From: Procambarus clarkii
Taxonomy: Eukaryota; Arthropoda; Malacostraca; Decapoda; Cambaridae
DNA: 64,000 nucleotides
Direction: 5' to 3'
Assembly (NCBI RefSeq): GCF_040958095.1
Contig: NC_091193.1
Coordinates: forward strand, 24,434,901 to 24,498,900
The notes beneath the pieces were generated by a model. It searched no databases. It worked only from the letters and a program-made list of their open reading frames with translations, and was not told the DNA's origin. The stretch's first letter is position 1. Every line of letters begins with the position of its first letter. The translations under genes were made by a program, and so were the position numbers. This document shows, one piece after another, positions 33,066 to 43,774 of the stretch.

Positions 33066-36000
33066 TCTGGGGAGGGGGAGCCCCTTCGGCTCCTCGGAGC
33101 TATCCGGGCTGATATGAATGTATTAGACCCTTGCATCATCAATATGCATGGAGTTCTAGGCCTACTGGGATCACGAACCAGAACCTGGCTTCCTCTCGGA
33201 GAGGCATGAGGAGAAATGGCCTATAGAAACCCCCCCTCCCCCCATGTGGTTGGAAGCATTCTACATCTGCCATCGACCAGGTCTGGCACCCAGAAAGGTA
33301 AGCGCCCCAAAACAAACCCCTATTCTGGTGAAAATATTGCTACTGAAAACCGAACCAGTGGACAGAACTCCCCCAAGTGAAAACGAGCATGTCATCACGT
33401 CACCGTGCCATTGTCTGCATAACCCACCCCCCCTCCCTGGGAGGGTGAAGGGGAAGCCCCAGACCTCCGTGCCGGCTATCCACCCAGCAGTTCTGTGGTT
33501 GATGTGGAACTGGCAAGGTCGTGTGCCTCTGGCTCCAGAATTTTCCAGTTCTGTGCCTTGTGGTGTGGTGCTCTCTCTTCGGTGGTGTGCAAGCCCAGGA
33601 GTAATTTCTCCAGTACTCTGGCTGCATGTGCCTAGGGTTCCCTTCCCTAGGTTCCCTGTAAGTACTGCCCTTGGGGGCTTGGGGTTACCTTCTACAAGTC
33701 ACCTTGGGATCTACCTCCGCTGTGTCTTTAGCTGCTCGGTGATTTACAGCTCTTGGAGTCGGCTAGGGTGTTTCTTGCTTCCCTGTTAACCTCTGGGTAG
33801 GCAGTAGTTTTTGTCACTGGTTGGGGCGCAGGGTACTCTGCAGCTAGTTATCACCTCTCATAGCGGCCGGCTCTGTTCAGCCTGGGCACGTTGTCCTCTT
33901 GTGGGGTTTTTTTCATTTCTGGGGGAGCCCCTTCAGCTCCCCCGAGCTATCCAGGCTGATATGGTTATATTAGACTTTGGCATCAGTCAATGTGAATGGA
34001 GCTCTAGGCCTACTGGGAACCATGAACCAGAACCTGGCCCCTTCAGAGAGGCATGAGGAGCAATGACCTATAGTAACCCCTTTGTGGTTGGAAGCATTCT
34101 ATGTCTGCTATTGACCGGGTCAGGCACCCAGAATGATAAGCGCCCCAAAACAAACCCCTATTCTGGTTAAGAAATTGCTATTGAAAGCCGAACTTGTAGA
34201 CAGAACTCCCCAAACGAAAACAAATAAACGAGCATGACATCAGCATGTCACCGCGCCATTTGTCTGCACAGCTCCCCTCCTCCCTGGGAGGGGAAAGGGG
34301 GAGCCCCAGACCCTGTGGCTGATTTCCTGCCCTTCAGCTCTGTGCCTTGTGGTGTGGTGCAGTTTCTCTGGTGGTGCGAGAGCCAGGAGTAATTTCACAA
34401 GTTCTTGGGATGCATGCACCTAGGGTCACCTTCCCTAGGTGCCCTGTAAGTACTGCCCTTTAGACTTGGAGCCACCTTCCACAAGTCACCTTGGGATCTA
34501 CCTCTGCTTGTGTCTTTTTATGCTCAGTGATTGACCACCCTTAGTGTGCTGGGGTGTTTCATGCACCCTTGTTTGCCTTTGGTTATTGGTAGTTTGCACT
34601 GGTAGGGGCATAAGGTACGGCACAGCTAGTTTTCACCTCTCATAGCGGCTGGCTCTGTCGCCTGTGTACGTTGTCATCTTTTGAGGTTTTTTTTTTGTTT
34701 TTTGCTTCCTGCCTAGGGAGGGGGGGTTATGCCCTTGGTTTTGATTACCCCATATTGGTCTTGGTGGTCCCCTGCTACGCCCCCATGAGTGGACACGTCC
34801 TGGGGGTTCAGCTTTTAGCAGTTTTCTTGGTAGACTTGGGCGCCGGTTAGCAGTACCCTACCTGGACTTCCCTTAGTGTGTTTTCCCATCTAAGGGCACT
34901 GGGAAACCTAGCGGGGCCACTTGGGTCCGATGGATGCATCCTCTGGGTCCCCTCTCACCTTGTGCAAGTTTGAAGGTTGCTCTGTCCCCTTGTCTCAGGG
35001 TGACATTCACCGCTTTTGCCTCCATCAAGTTGCCTGCAGGGTCGATGACACCGATCCAGAGTCCTGCGAGTTTTATTGCTTGTGACTCAGTACACCCAGT
35101 CCACTGATGACTGTTCGGGTGCTACCAGCTTAGACATTGCATTCTAGGTTTAGGTTGCTGCAATGTGCTAGGTTGGTTGCTGACCCAGTAACCCTGAGGC
35201 TGCCCCGTTTTGGTTATAGGGGCAGAATTTCTGGACTAGGGGGTGTTTGCCCCCCCCCCCTCTCGTCCTACCCTGTTCCGGCCCTACTGGGATGCAACCG
35301 GGTTCTTCTCTGATGGTAGTAGAGTTTTGGAATCCGGCCCCAAGTTAGTAGAGGCTTTCAAGGGGTGTGTTCTGTAATGCAAGTAAAACTAAAGGGGGAG
35401 GGATACAAATATTCCAATTTATATATATATTTCCACCACCATAATTTAAAGTCATAAAAGGGAATTATTACTACACAATGTACAATGAGGTCTCCCTCTC
35501 TGAAGACGCTCAACACTCTGCGATGCTTCCTCTAGGTAGCCCTGGTCTCTGCTTCCGTGGTTCACAATGCATCCACGATAACTCTACGACGAATCTACCC
35601 TGGCCACAGGCCAGCCAAATCACAGTCCCACTGGGTGCTTCGTCGTGGAGGCCTTCAACCACAATCCAGCCTGTAGCTGGCAGGTACCGATCAGCTCCGC
35701 TGTGTAGGCCACTCCACGACCGATACTTAGGGTTGCGTGCCCTAGCCAGGAGCCTCGTGTGACTCGCTGGTCACTCTTCTCATACAGCACCCCAGTGGGT
35801 GGTCTCCTCCACCAGCCAGCCCCGGATAAGGCGATTCCCGACACTGCCACGCCTCAGGCAGGCTATTACACTCTCAACAGAGTTCGTCCGGGGGTGGCTC
35901 ACAGCTTCTTCAAAGCAGACTCGTGAAGAGACCTTGGCTGCCTTGGGTAGACTGGTCCATCATCCAACACAGCAGTCCCAGGTCGACTCTGCAATCAGAC

Positions 36001-36569
36001 ACGTCATTAATACTGGGACGCTTCACTCACAAGCTTAGACAGAAACGTACACCTCTTCACTCCATGGATGGCATTCACTGTCTAAGCACTACCTCACCAG
36101 AAGTCAGCAGCGGCTACGTCATGAGCTGACTAGGACAGGAATCCAACACTTATTGCTGGCCTATCCTGTCACCACTAGATGGCGTCGTCCATTTGGAGTG
36201 GGTTTCGGGAGCGGACTCACAGATGGCGCTGTCGTCACTGCTCCATGGTCCGACGCTGGACTCGGGTCCGTAACATACCCCTTCTGTGGTTCGTTCTGGT
36301 CCTCTTCCCCCTCCCCCCTGCTTCCAGCTCCGAAGCATCTTAAGGTTTCGGAGTCAGGGCAGGGTTTAGTTGGTTTGGAGACTTGGGTAGTCTTGGGGAA
36401 TGCCCCTTCCAGGGTGGCGACGGAGGCATTCGAGCCTTTTCCTCCTGCCAAAGCGTATGGGTCTGACCAGTGGGCCCCCCTTCATTTCTGCTTTTATGGC
36501 TGTCCTGGCTTTTTCTTGTGAGGCTAGGGCTTTGGGGGACGGCTCGTCCCCGGGTCCTACTGTGGAGGT
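33066..36569 (+). mobile_element. DIRS-like element, copy C, 5' part with duplicated left end
   Basis: Two successive left ends, at about 33066 and about 33919, each starting GGGGGAGCCCCTTC(A/G)GCTCC and passing through the inverted-terminal sequence into the Gag-side region. The second continues to about 35367. An unrelated 0.9-kb sequence (35368-36275) follows, then DIRS sequence resumes (36276-36569; compare 1760-2060 of copy A) until a LINE fragment takes over. No RT or recombinase remains. Pseudo-element. Confidence 0.7.
35368..36275 (-). mobile_element. Candidate solo LTR inserted in DIRS copy C
   Basis: A 908-bp non-DIRS segment interrupting continuous DIRS sequence. Read on -, it begins TGTTACGGACC and ends CAGAACA, so its ends are TGTT...AACA, the form of an LTR. 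It has no coding domain. I could not find a convincing target-site duplication (flanks GGGGTG and TACCCC), so the boundary or identity may be off. Confidence 0.4.
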
Positions 36570-37056
36570 TGATAAAAATGAGTTCCCTGTTGGGCTATTT
36601 GTGGACCTGCGTAAGGCTTTTGACACTGTCAACCACCAAAACCTTCTTTTTAAATTACATCATTATGGAGTCAGAGGACACTCCCTGCAATACCTCAAAT
36701 CCTACCTTACTGACAGGCTCCAGTATGTTTCTGTGAATAATTCAATTTCTCCCACCCTACCCATCAACATTGGTGTTCCTCAGGGCAGCATACTTGGCCC
36801 TCTCCTCTTTCTCATCTACATTAATGACCTTCCAAATGCCTCCCAACACCTCAAAACAATTCTATTTGCTGACGACACAACCTTCATTTACTCCAGTCCT
36901 GACCCCCATGCTCTAAATGCCACAGTAAATACTGAGCTAAATAAAATCCATCTTTGGCTAACTGCCAACAAACTCACCCTTAACATTGACAAAACTTTCT
37001 ATATTCTGTTTGGCAATAAATCCTCTAATCAAATAAATCTCAAAATAAACAATTAA
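36570..37056 (+). pseudogene. LINE RT fragment (FADD intact)
   Basis: Open in frame with a cryptic upstream ATG at 36400 that belongs to DIRS sequence. RT palm motifs are intact through FADD and the downstream thumb start; the frame stops at 37054-37056 before the C-terminal domain. Confidence 0.75.
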
Positions 37057-37985
37057 TACCCAAATTTGTAACAAATTAGATGGCAAATTCCTTGGCGTTC
37101 TCATCGACCACAAGCTGAATTTCCAGGGATACATTCTAAATATATAAAAAAAAGTTTCAAAAACTGTTGGCATTCTTTCTAAGATCAGATATTATGTACC
37201 CCGCCCTGCCCTGCTGACTCTCTATTACTCCCTCATCTATCCATATCTCAACTATGGTATTTGTGCTTGGGGTTCTACTACCCAAAATCATTTACGTCCT
37301 CTAATTACTCAACACAAAGCTGCTATTAAGACAATATCCAACTCTGACCCCAGACATCACTCGGTACCCCTACTCAAATCTCTGAATATGTTAGACATTA
37401 AGTCACTGCACATTCTCTCATGTGTATTATACATATATAAAACGCTGAACTGTAATGCCAATCCTGACCTCAAAAGCTTCATAGAAGGTTGTAACAGAAC
37501 CCATGAGAACCACACCAGAAATAAATACAGTTTTGATATTCCTAGAGTACGACTTAATCAAACTAGAAATGCTCTACAAATCAAGGGGCCCAGAATGTGG
37601 AATGACCTTCCCAACCATGTTAAAGACTGTACCTCTCTCAACCAGTTTAAGATAAAAACTAAACACTACCTAATAAATTCCCTGTAACCTACCTTACCCC
37701 CTCTATTGTCAACCAATGTCTGTTTTTTTTAAAGAGCGCTGTTTGTCGACTGAATTGTATTTGTGCTGCTTTTTCAGCTATGTTTTCATTCCATGTTTTC
37801 ATTTTACTCTTTATGCTCAATTAGTATTAAGCTTTAGTCATTTAAGTTTTTTATGCCCGAAACGCTTTGCGTAATAGTGGCTTTAGGCATTGTATGTACT
37901 AGCCCTAACTATAAATCCATCACTCTTTGTAAAATCTCTTGTATGTATGTACCTTACCTAAATAAACATTTGATTTGATTTGATT
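36570..37985 (+). mobile_element. CR1/L2-like LINE, 5' truncated (copy 1)
   Basis: RT from its start: LFVDLRKAFDTVNHQNLLF, NIGVPQGSILGPLLFLIYIN and LFADDTTFIY (catalytic FADD near 36865), then after a frame change the C-terminal domain (37080-37687) ending KTKHYLINSL-stop. A 3' UTR follows with a GCCCGAAACGCTTTGCGTAA motif and a (GATTT)n tail at 37965-37985 instead of poly(A). It is inserted into DIRS copy C. The copy at 43775-44705 shares the C-terminus and 3' UTR almost exactly. Confidence 0.85.
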
Positions 37986-38004
37986 TTGATCTCGAACCCA
38001 TTGT

Positions 38005-38180
38005 TGATGTGACGACTTATATTGAATTTTGTAACTAGCTCATCAAGATTGTAACTTGCTTAGCTAAATGAATTGTGGGGTTCAGTCCCTGAGCCCATTA
38101 TGTGCCTCTGTAACCCTTTCCACTACCGAGCACAAGATCGGTATGGGGTGCATAATAAATGAACTAAACTAAACTAACTG
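38005..38180 (+). repeat. SINE-like repeat with (CTAAA)n tail, copy 1
   Basis: Shares GTGGGGTTCAGTCCCTGAGC and GTGCCTCTGT strings, and an ending in AACTAAACTAA, with 59533-59700 in the same orientation. Short, non-coding, with a simple tail: retroposon-like, possibly the 3' end of a LINE. Confidence 0.65.
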
Positions 38181-38229
38181 ACCACAGGTATATTCTCTCT
38201 CTCTCTCTCTGGAAGACCCACAGGACAAG

Positions 38230-39560
38230 ATGGAGAAGGTGCAGACATTTGTAGTGTCAGGCAAGCCTGAATATTTGGAAGGTTGCACCAAAGAGCAGTT
38301 AAAGCAGATAGCGGAGAAATGTGGCGTGAAGGTGAAGTCATCTAAAGTGGCCGGAATGAAGGATGAGATCCTTAGGCAGTTGAGAGCTAAGAACGAAGTG
38401 ACAGCAAAGAGCCCAGAAAGGAGCTCGAAGTGGAAAGGAGGTTAATAGGCATGATGAAGTGAGATCCAAAGGATTAAGTAAGAGCAGTAGGAGTAGCCGC
38501 AGTAGCAGAAGTAGCAGGAACAGGTGCTTGGAAAGGTTCCAGTTAGAGCGTCAGATGCAACGTGAACATGAAGAGAGGCAGTTCCAACTGGAGAAGTTTA
38601 GTTAGAACTACAGATGAAGGATGAAGTAGAGAAAGAAAAGGAGAAACCCTGAATACGAGAACTGGAGTTAGAACAGGGGAAAGAAAAAGAGAAGCCCAAG
38701 TTGAGAGAGAAAAGGAGAGAACGAAACAAATGGAGATAGAGGCAAATAGAGCTTTGGCAGAGCATAGGATTGAATGTGGGTTGCCAGAGAGCACCACACA
38801 CGAGTCACACACACACACGATAATAAAGTTAGGGGAAAAAGATATCCACTGTTGGCGCCGGAAGAGTCGGAGAACTTCTTCGAGCACTTTGGAAAGATAG
38901 CCAACATCAGACAGTGGCCGTCTGATGTACATACAATGGCTAGTACATACAATGCCTGAAGAGGAGTGAGCTCAATTAGTACAGTTACGACTGATCAGTG
39001 CTGCCAGAGAGGCGTGTACCCAGTTGTCTTTTAAGGAATGCCAAGATTACTGGACTGTGAAGAGCAGCGTATTGTGTTCTTTTCTATTGACTCCTGAAGC
39101 TTACAGAAAGCGCTTCAGAAAAATGATGAAGGCTCCTGCAAGTACGTTCGCTAAGATGGCGAGAGACCTGGAAAGGCGTTTCCAGAAGTGGATAGAAGCT
39201 GTTGGTGTAAAATCTTATGGTGATTTGAAACAATTGATGATTATGGAGGAATTTCTGGAAATGATGCACCCTGAAACGAAATTTAAGATCCAAGAAGCAG
39301 GAGTGAAGAATGTGAGAGACGCAGCCGAAAGGGCAGATGTGATTACAGAAGCTTATCGGAGTTTGAGGGAAAAGCAGAGTGAAGAGCGATGTGAGACCTA
39401 ATTATGGCAGACCCAGGGAAGCCTGGAGTGAGACAAATTTTGATAGATGGGAAAATAAACGAAAGTATTCTAAGACTCAGAAAAGTAGGTCATATACTTC
39501 ATCTGAAAGTGAGGATGAAGGAGTTAAACGAGAATTTAAGTGCGTGCAGAACTTGAAATA
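38230..39560 (+). pseudogene. Ty3/gypsy-type Gag remnant (SAP-like, coiled coil, Gag core)
   Basis: 38230-38445 encodes a SAP-like motif (KEQLKQIAEKCGVKV). Then comes a frame-broken, Glu/Arg-rich coiled-coil region (38450-38770). A Gag core follows in 39024-39401 with EAYRKRFRKMMKAPASTFAK and LMIMEEFLEMMHPE, matching in order and spacing ESYRRKFRDHLKAS and LMLVEEFLRR in the 9712-13770 polyprotein. So this is a diverged relative of the LTR element, with no zinc knuckle, Pol or LTRs next to it. A LINE 3' end truncates it at about 39560. Confidence 0.65.
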
Positions 39561-40110
39561 AGTTTATTGATGTAAAATACACACAAAGGGATGAGGTAGT
39601 TCAAGCTATTCTCACCCCGTTCAGTACATCGTGTTAATACATACATATACACACATCACAAGCAATAAACGTATTACCGAACATTCTGAGAGATAAACAT
39701 ATACATTTCCTCCTTTACACAAGTAGTCTGGTATCAGACGTACACACAAATACTTTTATGACCTAGGTATACTGTATAGACAATTTGCAAGAGACATGCA
39801 GATAATTCAACAAAAAATTACAGTCTTGGTGCAAAATTCTTATATCTCTCAAGAATATCATCAACCTTTCCGTTGTGACACATCCAGACTATTTGTTCAG
39901 GAACAGTCCTTATCTCAGTGTTTCTATATACATTAATCAACGGACAATCAAGAGCATAATGGGTTAGGGTGTAAGACCTTAACATACCACATAGTTTACA
40001 CTTCGTGTCATTATCATGAACACCTATTCCATATTCCCAGTAATATTTGTACCCAAGCCTGAGCCGCATGTACACAGAGTCACTCAAAGCATTTCTCCTG
40101 TAGCGAGTTA
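39561..40110 (-). mobile_element. LINE 3' end fragment with C-terminal zinc knuckle
   Basis: The - strand frame 39818-40087 reads RLRLGYKYYWEYG, then CKLCGMLRSYTLTHYALDC, the C-terminal Cys/His module that follows RNase H or RT in several arthropod LINEs. It ends NFAPRL-stop, with about 250 bp of 3' UTR down to 39561. Confidence 0.65.
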
Positions 40111-40560
40111 ATCTTATACTCGCCCCATTATCTCATTATTTTAATAACATAACTAATTACAGAAGCTACAATCCTTTCCCCAATTACAGGTAATACTCTT
40201 CTCACCTTGTTGAAGGAAGCTGAGGTGTAATCACCATATAAGCAACGATTTGATGAATAGAAGACAGTTCAATTTCCACAGTCAACAATTTAGCACTCGG
40301 CGTGTACAGTCCTAATCGACCCAAGACGCTACAGCTTCGACACAGAGCAGACAGCAGACTACGACAGCATCGAGCCGCCACGCTCTCGCTCCCCGAGTTC
40401 AGACACTCACAATTCTCAATCGAGCCGCCAAGCTCTCCCACATAGAGCTCCACGACTCCGGCCTCACTCAGCTCTCTACTCTGCTCCAGGCTTCGTCTCA
40501 ACGTCTATGACACTGCTGTATCCAGGACTACTAAATATATATGAAACTCACTAAACACTG
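40111..40560. other. Unassigned repeat-like sequence
   Basis: Contains repeated GAGCCGCCA(A/C)GCTCTC strings (40371 and 40423). A sequence like the start of the next LTR (TGTAGCGAGTTAATCTTAT) stands at about 40098. Possibly part of an older LTR element. No coding signal. Confidence 0.4.
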
Positions 40561-40872
40561 TGTAGCGAGTAGATTATCCCAATAATATACTCGCTCCAAA
40601 TGCTTTGTTAATATTCCTGTCAACCTTTGGAGATGAATGAGGTGAGGCGTTGCCCGGGCATATAAGCAGCAGGATAGCAAACATTAACCAGAGTCTACTT
40701 TCAAGTGTGGTCTAGAGCAGACACTTGTGAGATGCTGTACCGACGCTCAGTGCGCTCAACTCACACCAAAGTATCACCTGTGTACTTCTGTATATTCGAC
40801 CAAATATATATATAGTATCTTAGTGTCTGTGTTTATTGTCACCATACTTTACGTAACAATAGAACCGTTCCA
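40561..40872 (+). repeat. Candidate LTR of a Ty3/gypsy-type element
   Basis: Begins TGTAGCGAG, ends CCGTTCCA, and has a CATATAAGCAGC TATA-like box at about 40660. One base after its end, at 40874-40883, TGGTGACCCC matches the first ten bases of a tRNA-Trp-type primer binding site. The following sequence to 41345 has no clear Gag frame. No partner LTR was found. Confidence 0.45.
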
Positions 40873-42159
40873 TTGGTGACCCCAGAGAGTTTCGACGATA
40901 CCCAGCCACGATGGACTACAACATGGACTCTCACCTGGACCTCCACTGCTGCTGCTTGCTGTGGACCGCAGCCACCTGTCATGGAACGTTGCCAACACCC
41001 TTGCCATAGCTATGATTTTCATCGCGATCGTCTCTGCATTTTCATCTACTACGGCTTGCTGCTCCACGATCACTACTCACTCATCTGGCAGCTTCATCAG
41101 TAACTACATAATGTGTGATCTACAGCCTGTCCTGCCGACTCTCCGTCGCTGCCAGGGCACTGCTTGTTCTACAGGGGCGCCCACGAAAGCTGCTCTTTCG
41201 TCAGATTCATCTACACGTTCACTGCATTCTGATACTCTGCCGACTCAAGCACTTTGCGCAGTACAGGACTTACAGCTTGCGTTTCCGACTCTTCGTCGCC
41301 TCCAGGACAATTCAGCTCTAGCAGTGATTACCTCGTTGTCCTAACTACGTGCGTATTATGTATCTAATCAACCCAACAACATAATATAATCGTACGTTAC
41401 ACTCCTTTTACCATAAGTGAAATGACCACTGCTTCGCAAAGCGGGGATGTTTCTGATGGGGGAGAAAGAAACATTTGCGCAGCGCGTCCCGCGGCGTTGC
41501 GCGGCCAGTCTGGGGCCGTATAAATACGGGGGCACAGAGGGGCTCTGCCCTCGCCGCTGCCCTCGCAAACTCCCACCCTCCTCCCCTTTGCAAGCGGCTG
41601 TCTTTGTACCCCCGTCATGCTTTGCACAGTTGTCCCATTTTCTCCCCCACTGCATGTGGGAAGGGGGGTGCAGCGCCGGTCCCCAAGTGTCCCGCTGTCC
41701 GCAGCTAATACTTTGCCCAGTCTAGGTGCTAGTAAGCCCTACTTGTAGTCACACCCCCTTCTCCTTATTCATTAGGTCTTTTACGGCCTCTTGGCCGGGT
41801 ACATTACGTGTTATGTGGTCTCTCACTTATTAGTTATTCTTTGTGTCCTGCCTGTTATATCCTAGTGTTATATAATTACTACACATTTGCACTCGGCCTT
41901 AATTCTAGTACCAGTTAACCTTTAGGTTTCTGCAGAATTAGTTTCCATGTCATTATAGGCTAAGGTCTCATACTTACTACGGGTGTACCTTTTAAGTTAA
42001 ATCTAGTCCTCGGACTTGGAATTGTTACTGTTAATTCTTACTTTATATATTTACTTTATATATTTTAATATAAACTTTATATATTTACTTACTTTATATA
42101 TTTGAAACTTTATATATTTACATGTTCTGCAGAATTTAATCTTCAATAAATTTAAAGCC
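40873..42159. other. Unassigned, leader-like then unique sequence
   Basis: 40873-41345 may be the leader of the LTR element to its left. 41400-41740 is GC-rich with a TATAAATA box at about 41519. 41760-42159 is AT-rich with repeated TTTATATATTTAC units. I recognise no protein. Confidence 0.4.
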
Positions 42160-42262
42160 CCATACTGCCAGTAATTTTAATTTTAATTTTGCCCCGAGGG
42201 GCGAGTTTATTGGGCAGCGCCACTCATCTTGTGAGTGAACATACCGCACCATACTGCCAGTA
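42160..42262 (-). mobile_element. 75-bp miniature retroposon with 14-bp target-site duplication
   Basis: Direct repeats CCATACTGCCAGTA at 42160-42173 and 42249-42262 flank a 75-bp insert (42174-42248). Read on -, the insert ends in AAAATTAAAATTAAAAT, a simple tail, so it looks retroposed in the - orientation. Its core (GCCCCGAGGGGC palindrome, CGAGTTTATTGGGCAGCGCC) is a string I recall from many decapod sequences. No coding capacity. Confidence 0.7.
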
Positions 42263-42424
42263 TCTTTCTCCCCCTGATCAGAAAATGGGTGTTTTGACTC
42301 ACATACATGTAGTGTTGCATGGTTTGACTTCTCTCATACATTATACCCCTCCTCTCCACGTCTGCCTGTGCCTGAATATTTCTGATTTTGCTTCCTATTT
42401 GTCTCATTTGATAGATTTATAGAT

Positions 42425-42560
42425 AGAGCTAGTACATACAATGCCTAAAGTCACTATTACGCAAAGCGTTCGGGTAAATGTTGATGAATCTATAAATTCA
42501 TCAATATTTGTATCACCCCTTGTATGTATGTACTTTACCTGAATAAACATTTGTATTTTT
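42425..42560. repeat. CR1/L2-like LINE 3' tails in inverted arrangement
   Basis: 42425-42474 is the reverse complement of the LINE 3'-UTR motif (CGAAACGCTTTGCGTAATAG). 42475-42560 is the next part of the same UTR in the forward direction (CTTGTATGTATGTACTTTAC, AATAAACATTTG). A poly-T/A tract follows. Confidence 0.7.
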
Positions 42561-43421
42561 TTTTTTATTTTTTTACCCTCTTAACCCACCCAACGTACCT
42601 TCTTGGATATAAATAAATAAATAAATGGGCAGTGCCCTCATGGCTCTAATCTTTTAACCCTTTAGCGTCTAAACTAACTCCACAGGTCTAAAGTTTAGAC
42701 CGTTTGGTGGTGGAAATCTATTACTATACTGGCTGTTTCTTATTTTGCTGTATTCCCAGCCATATAAAAATATGAGTTTGTGTGTAGATGATCCGAACGC
42801 TTCATTGTACAGTATTTGAATGTCGTAAAATTATTACCAGCACAGTGGGCTTACAGATGTGATCAGTATACTTCCAGGATCAATAAATAATTATAGGCAT
42901 CTGTGTGATGCCAAAAATCACGTATATTTTTCATATGTATTGTGTTAATTTTACAGATCAGCACATAGAACATTGTTTTATTGGGTCAGCAGTTAAGAAG
43001 GTTTTGGTATCACTGGCAGCAGTCAGCTGATGATAGTAAACACGACCCAACATAATGAGTTGGTGCTCCTCCAAATGAATTTCCTCTCATAGCGAGAAGC
43101 TCCATGAGTCACGCTAGTAGGTGAGTCCTCTGAGTCGCTAGCTGAGATGTTTTGATCACGCTGGTCATTAAAAGATGCGTAAAGCTGATTTGAACAATAC
43201 GAAATAGAGAGAGAGAGATCATATGATACTGTGACACTCCTCGCGATTTGTTCATATTTGGTGGGAATATTACCGTCGGGTGATCCGCTTACAATATCCC
43301 GAACTAATATCACGCCAGATGCACATATCACCAGGGGTCACACATGACAGTTCTTGGCATTTTCCACTTGGCTCCTTGGGTGTCAACCGAGTCTAGCGCT
43401 GGCTTGGTCAACAGGTACTGG
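42561..43421. other. Unassigned AT-rich sequence
   Basis: Contains several short simple repeats. The - strand open frame at 43023-43331 has no recognisable domain. I see nothing else. Confidence 0.45.
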
Positions 43422-43735
43422 GACGGGAGACATCTGTCACGCAGGGTGCAGTCGCACCTCCACAGATCTCCAGTATCAGCTCTTGATACTGGTAATGGCT
43501 CAGAAGGGCCTCCACTTACGGGCTATTCATGCCCGTGCCACCATTTGGGTGGCTTAATCTTCATCAATCAATCCATTTGGTCGACGGGAGACATCTGTCC
43601 CGCAGGGTGCAGTCGCACCTCCACAGAACTCCAGTATCATCTATTGATACTGGTAATGGGTCAAAAGGGCCTCCACTTATGGGCTATTCATGCCCGTGCC
43701 ACCTTTTGGGTGGCTTAATCTTCATCAATCAGTCA
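43422..43735 (+). repeat. 161-bp SINE-like unit, tandem pair
   Basis: GACGGGAGACATCTGTC starts at 43422 and 43583. Each unit carries GCAGGGTGCAGTCGCACCTC and ends GGCTTAATCTTCATCAATCA. The simple TCAA tail suggests a SINE; two copies inserted or duplicated head to tail with about 90 percent identity by eye. Confidence 0.8.
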
Positions 43736-43774
43736 GGTACTGGAGGTTGGTGTGTCCACCTAGTTTATTAAAGT

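Noticed and set aside
35478..36129. Small + strand ORFs in the solo-LTR-like segment
   Set aside because: No recognisable domain, and frames overlap on both strands.
35368..36275. Target-site duplication around the solo-LTR-like segment
   Set aside because: Flanks GGGGTG and TACCCC are not direct repeats.
41400..41750. Protein genes in the GC-rich stretch (three - and two + frames)
   Set aside because: Mutually overlapping frames in GC-rich sequence with no domain; TATAAATA nearby is not enough to call a promoter.
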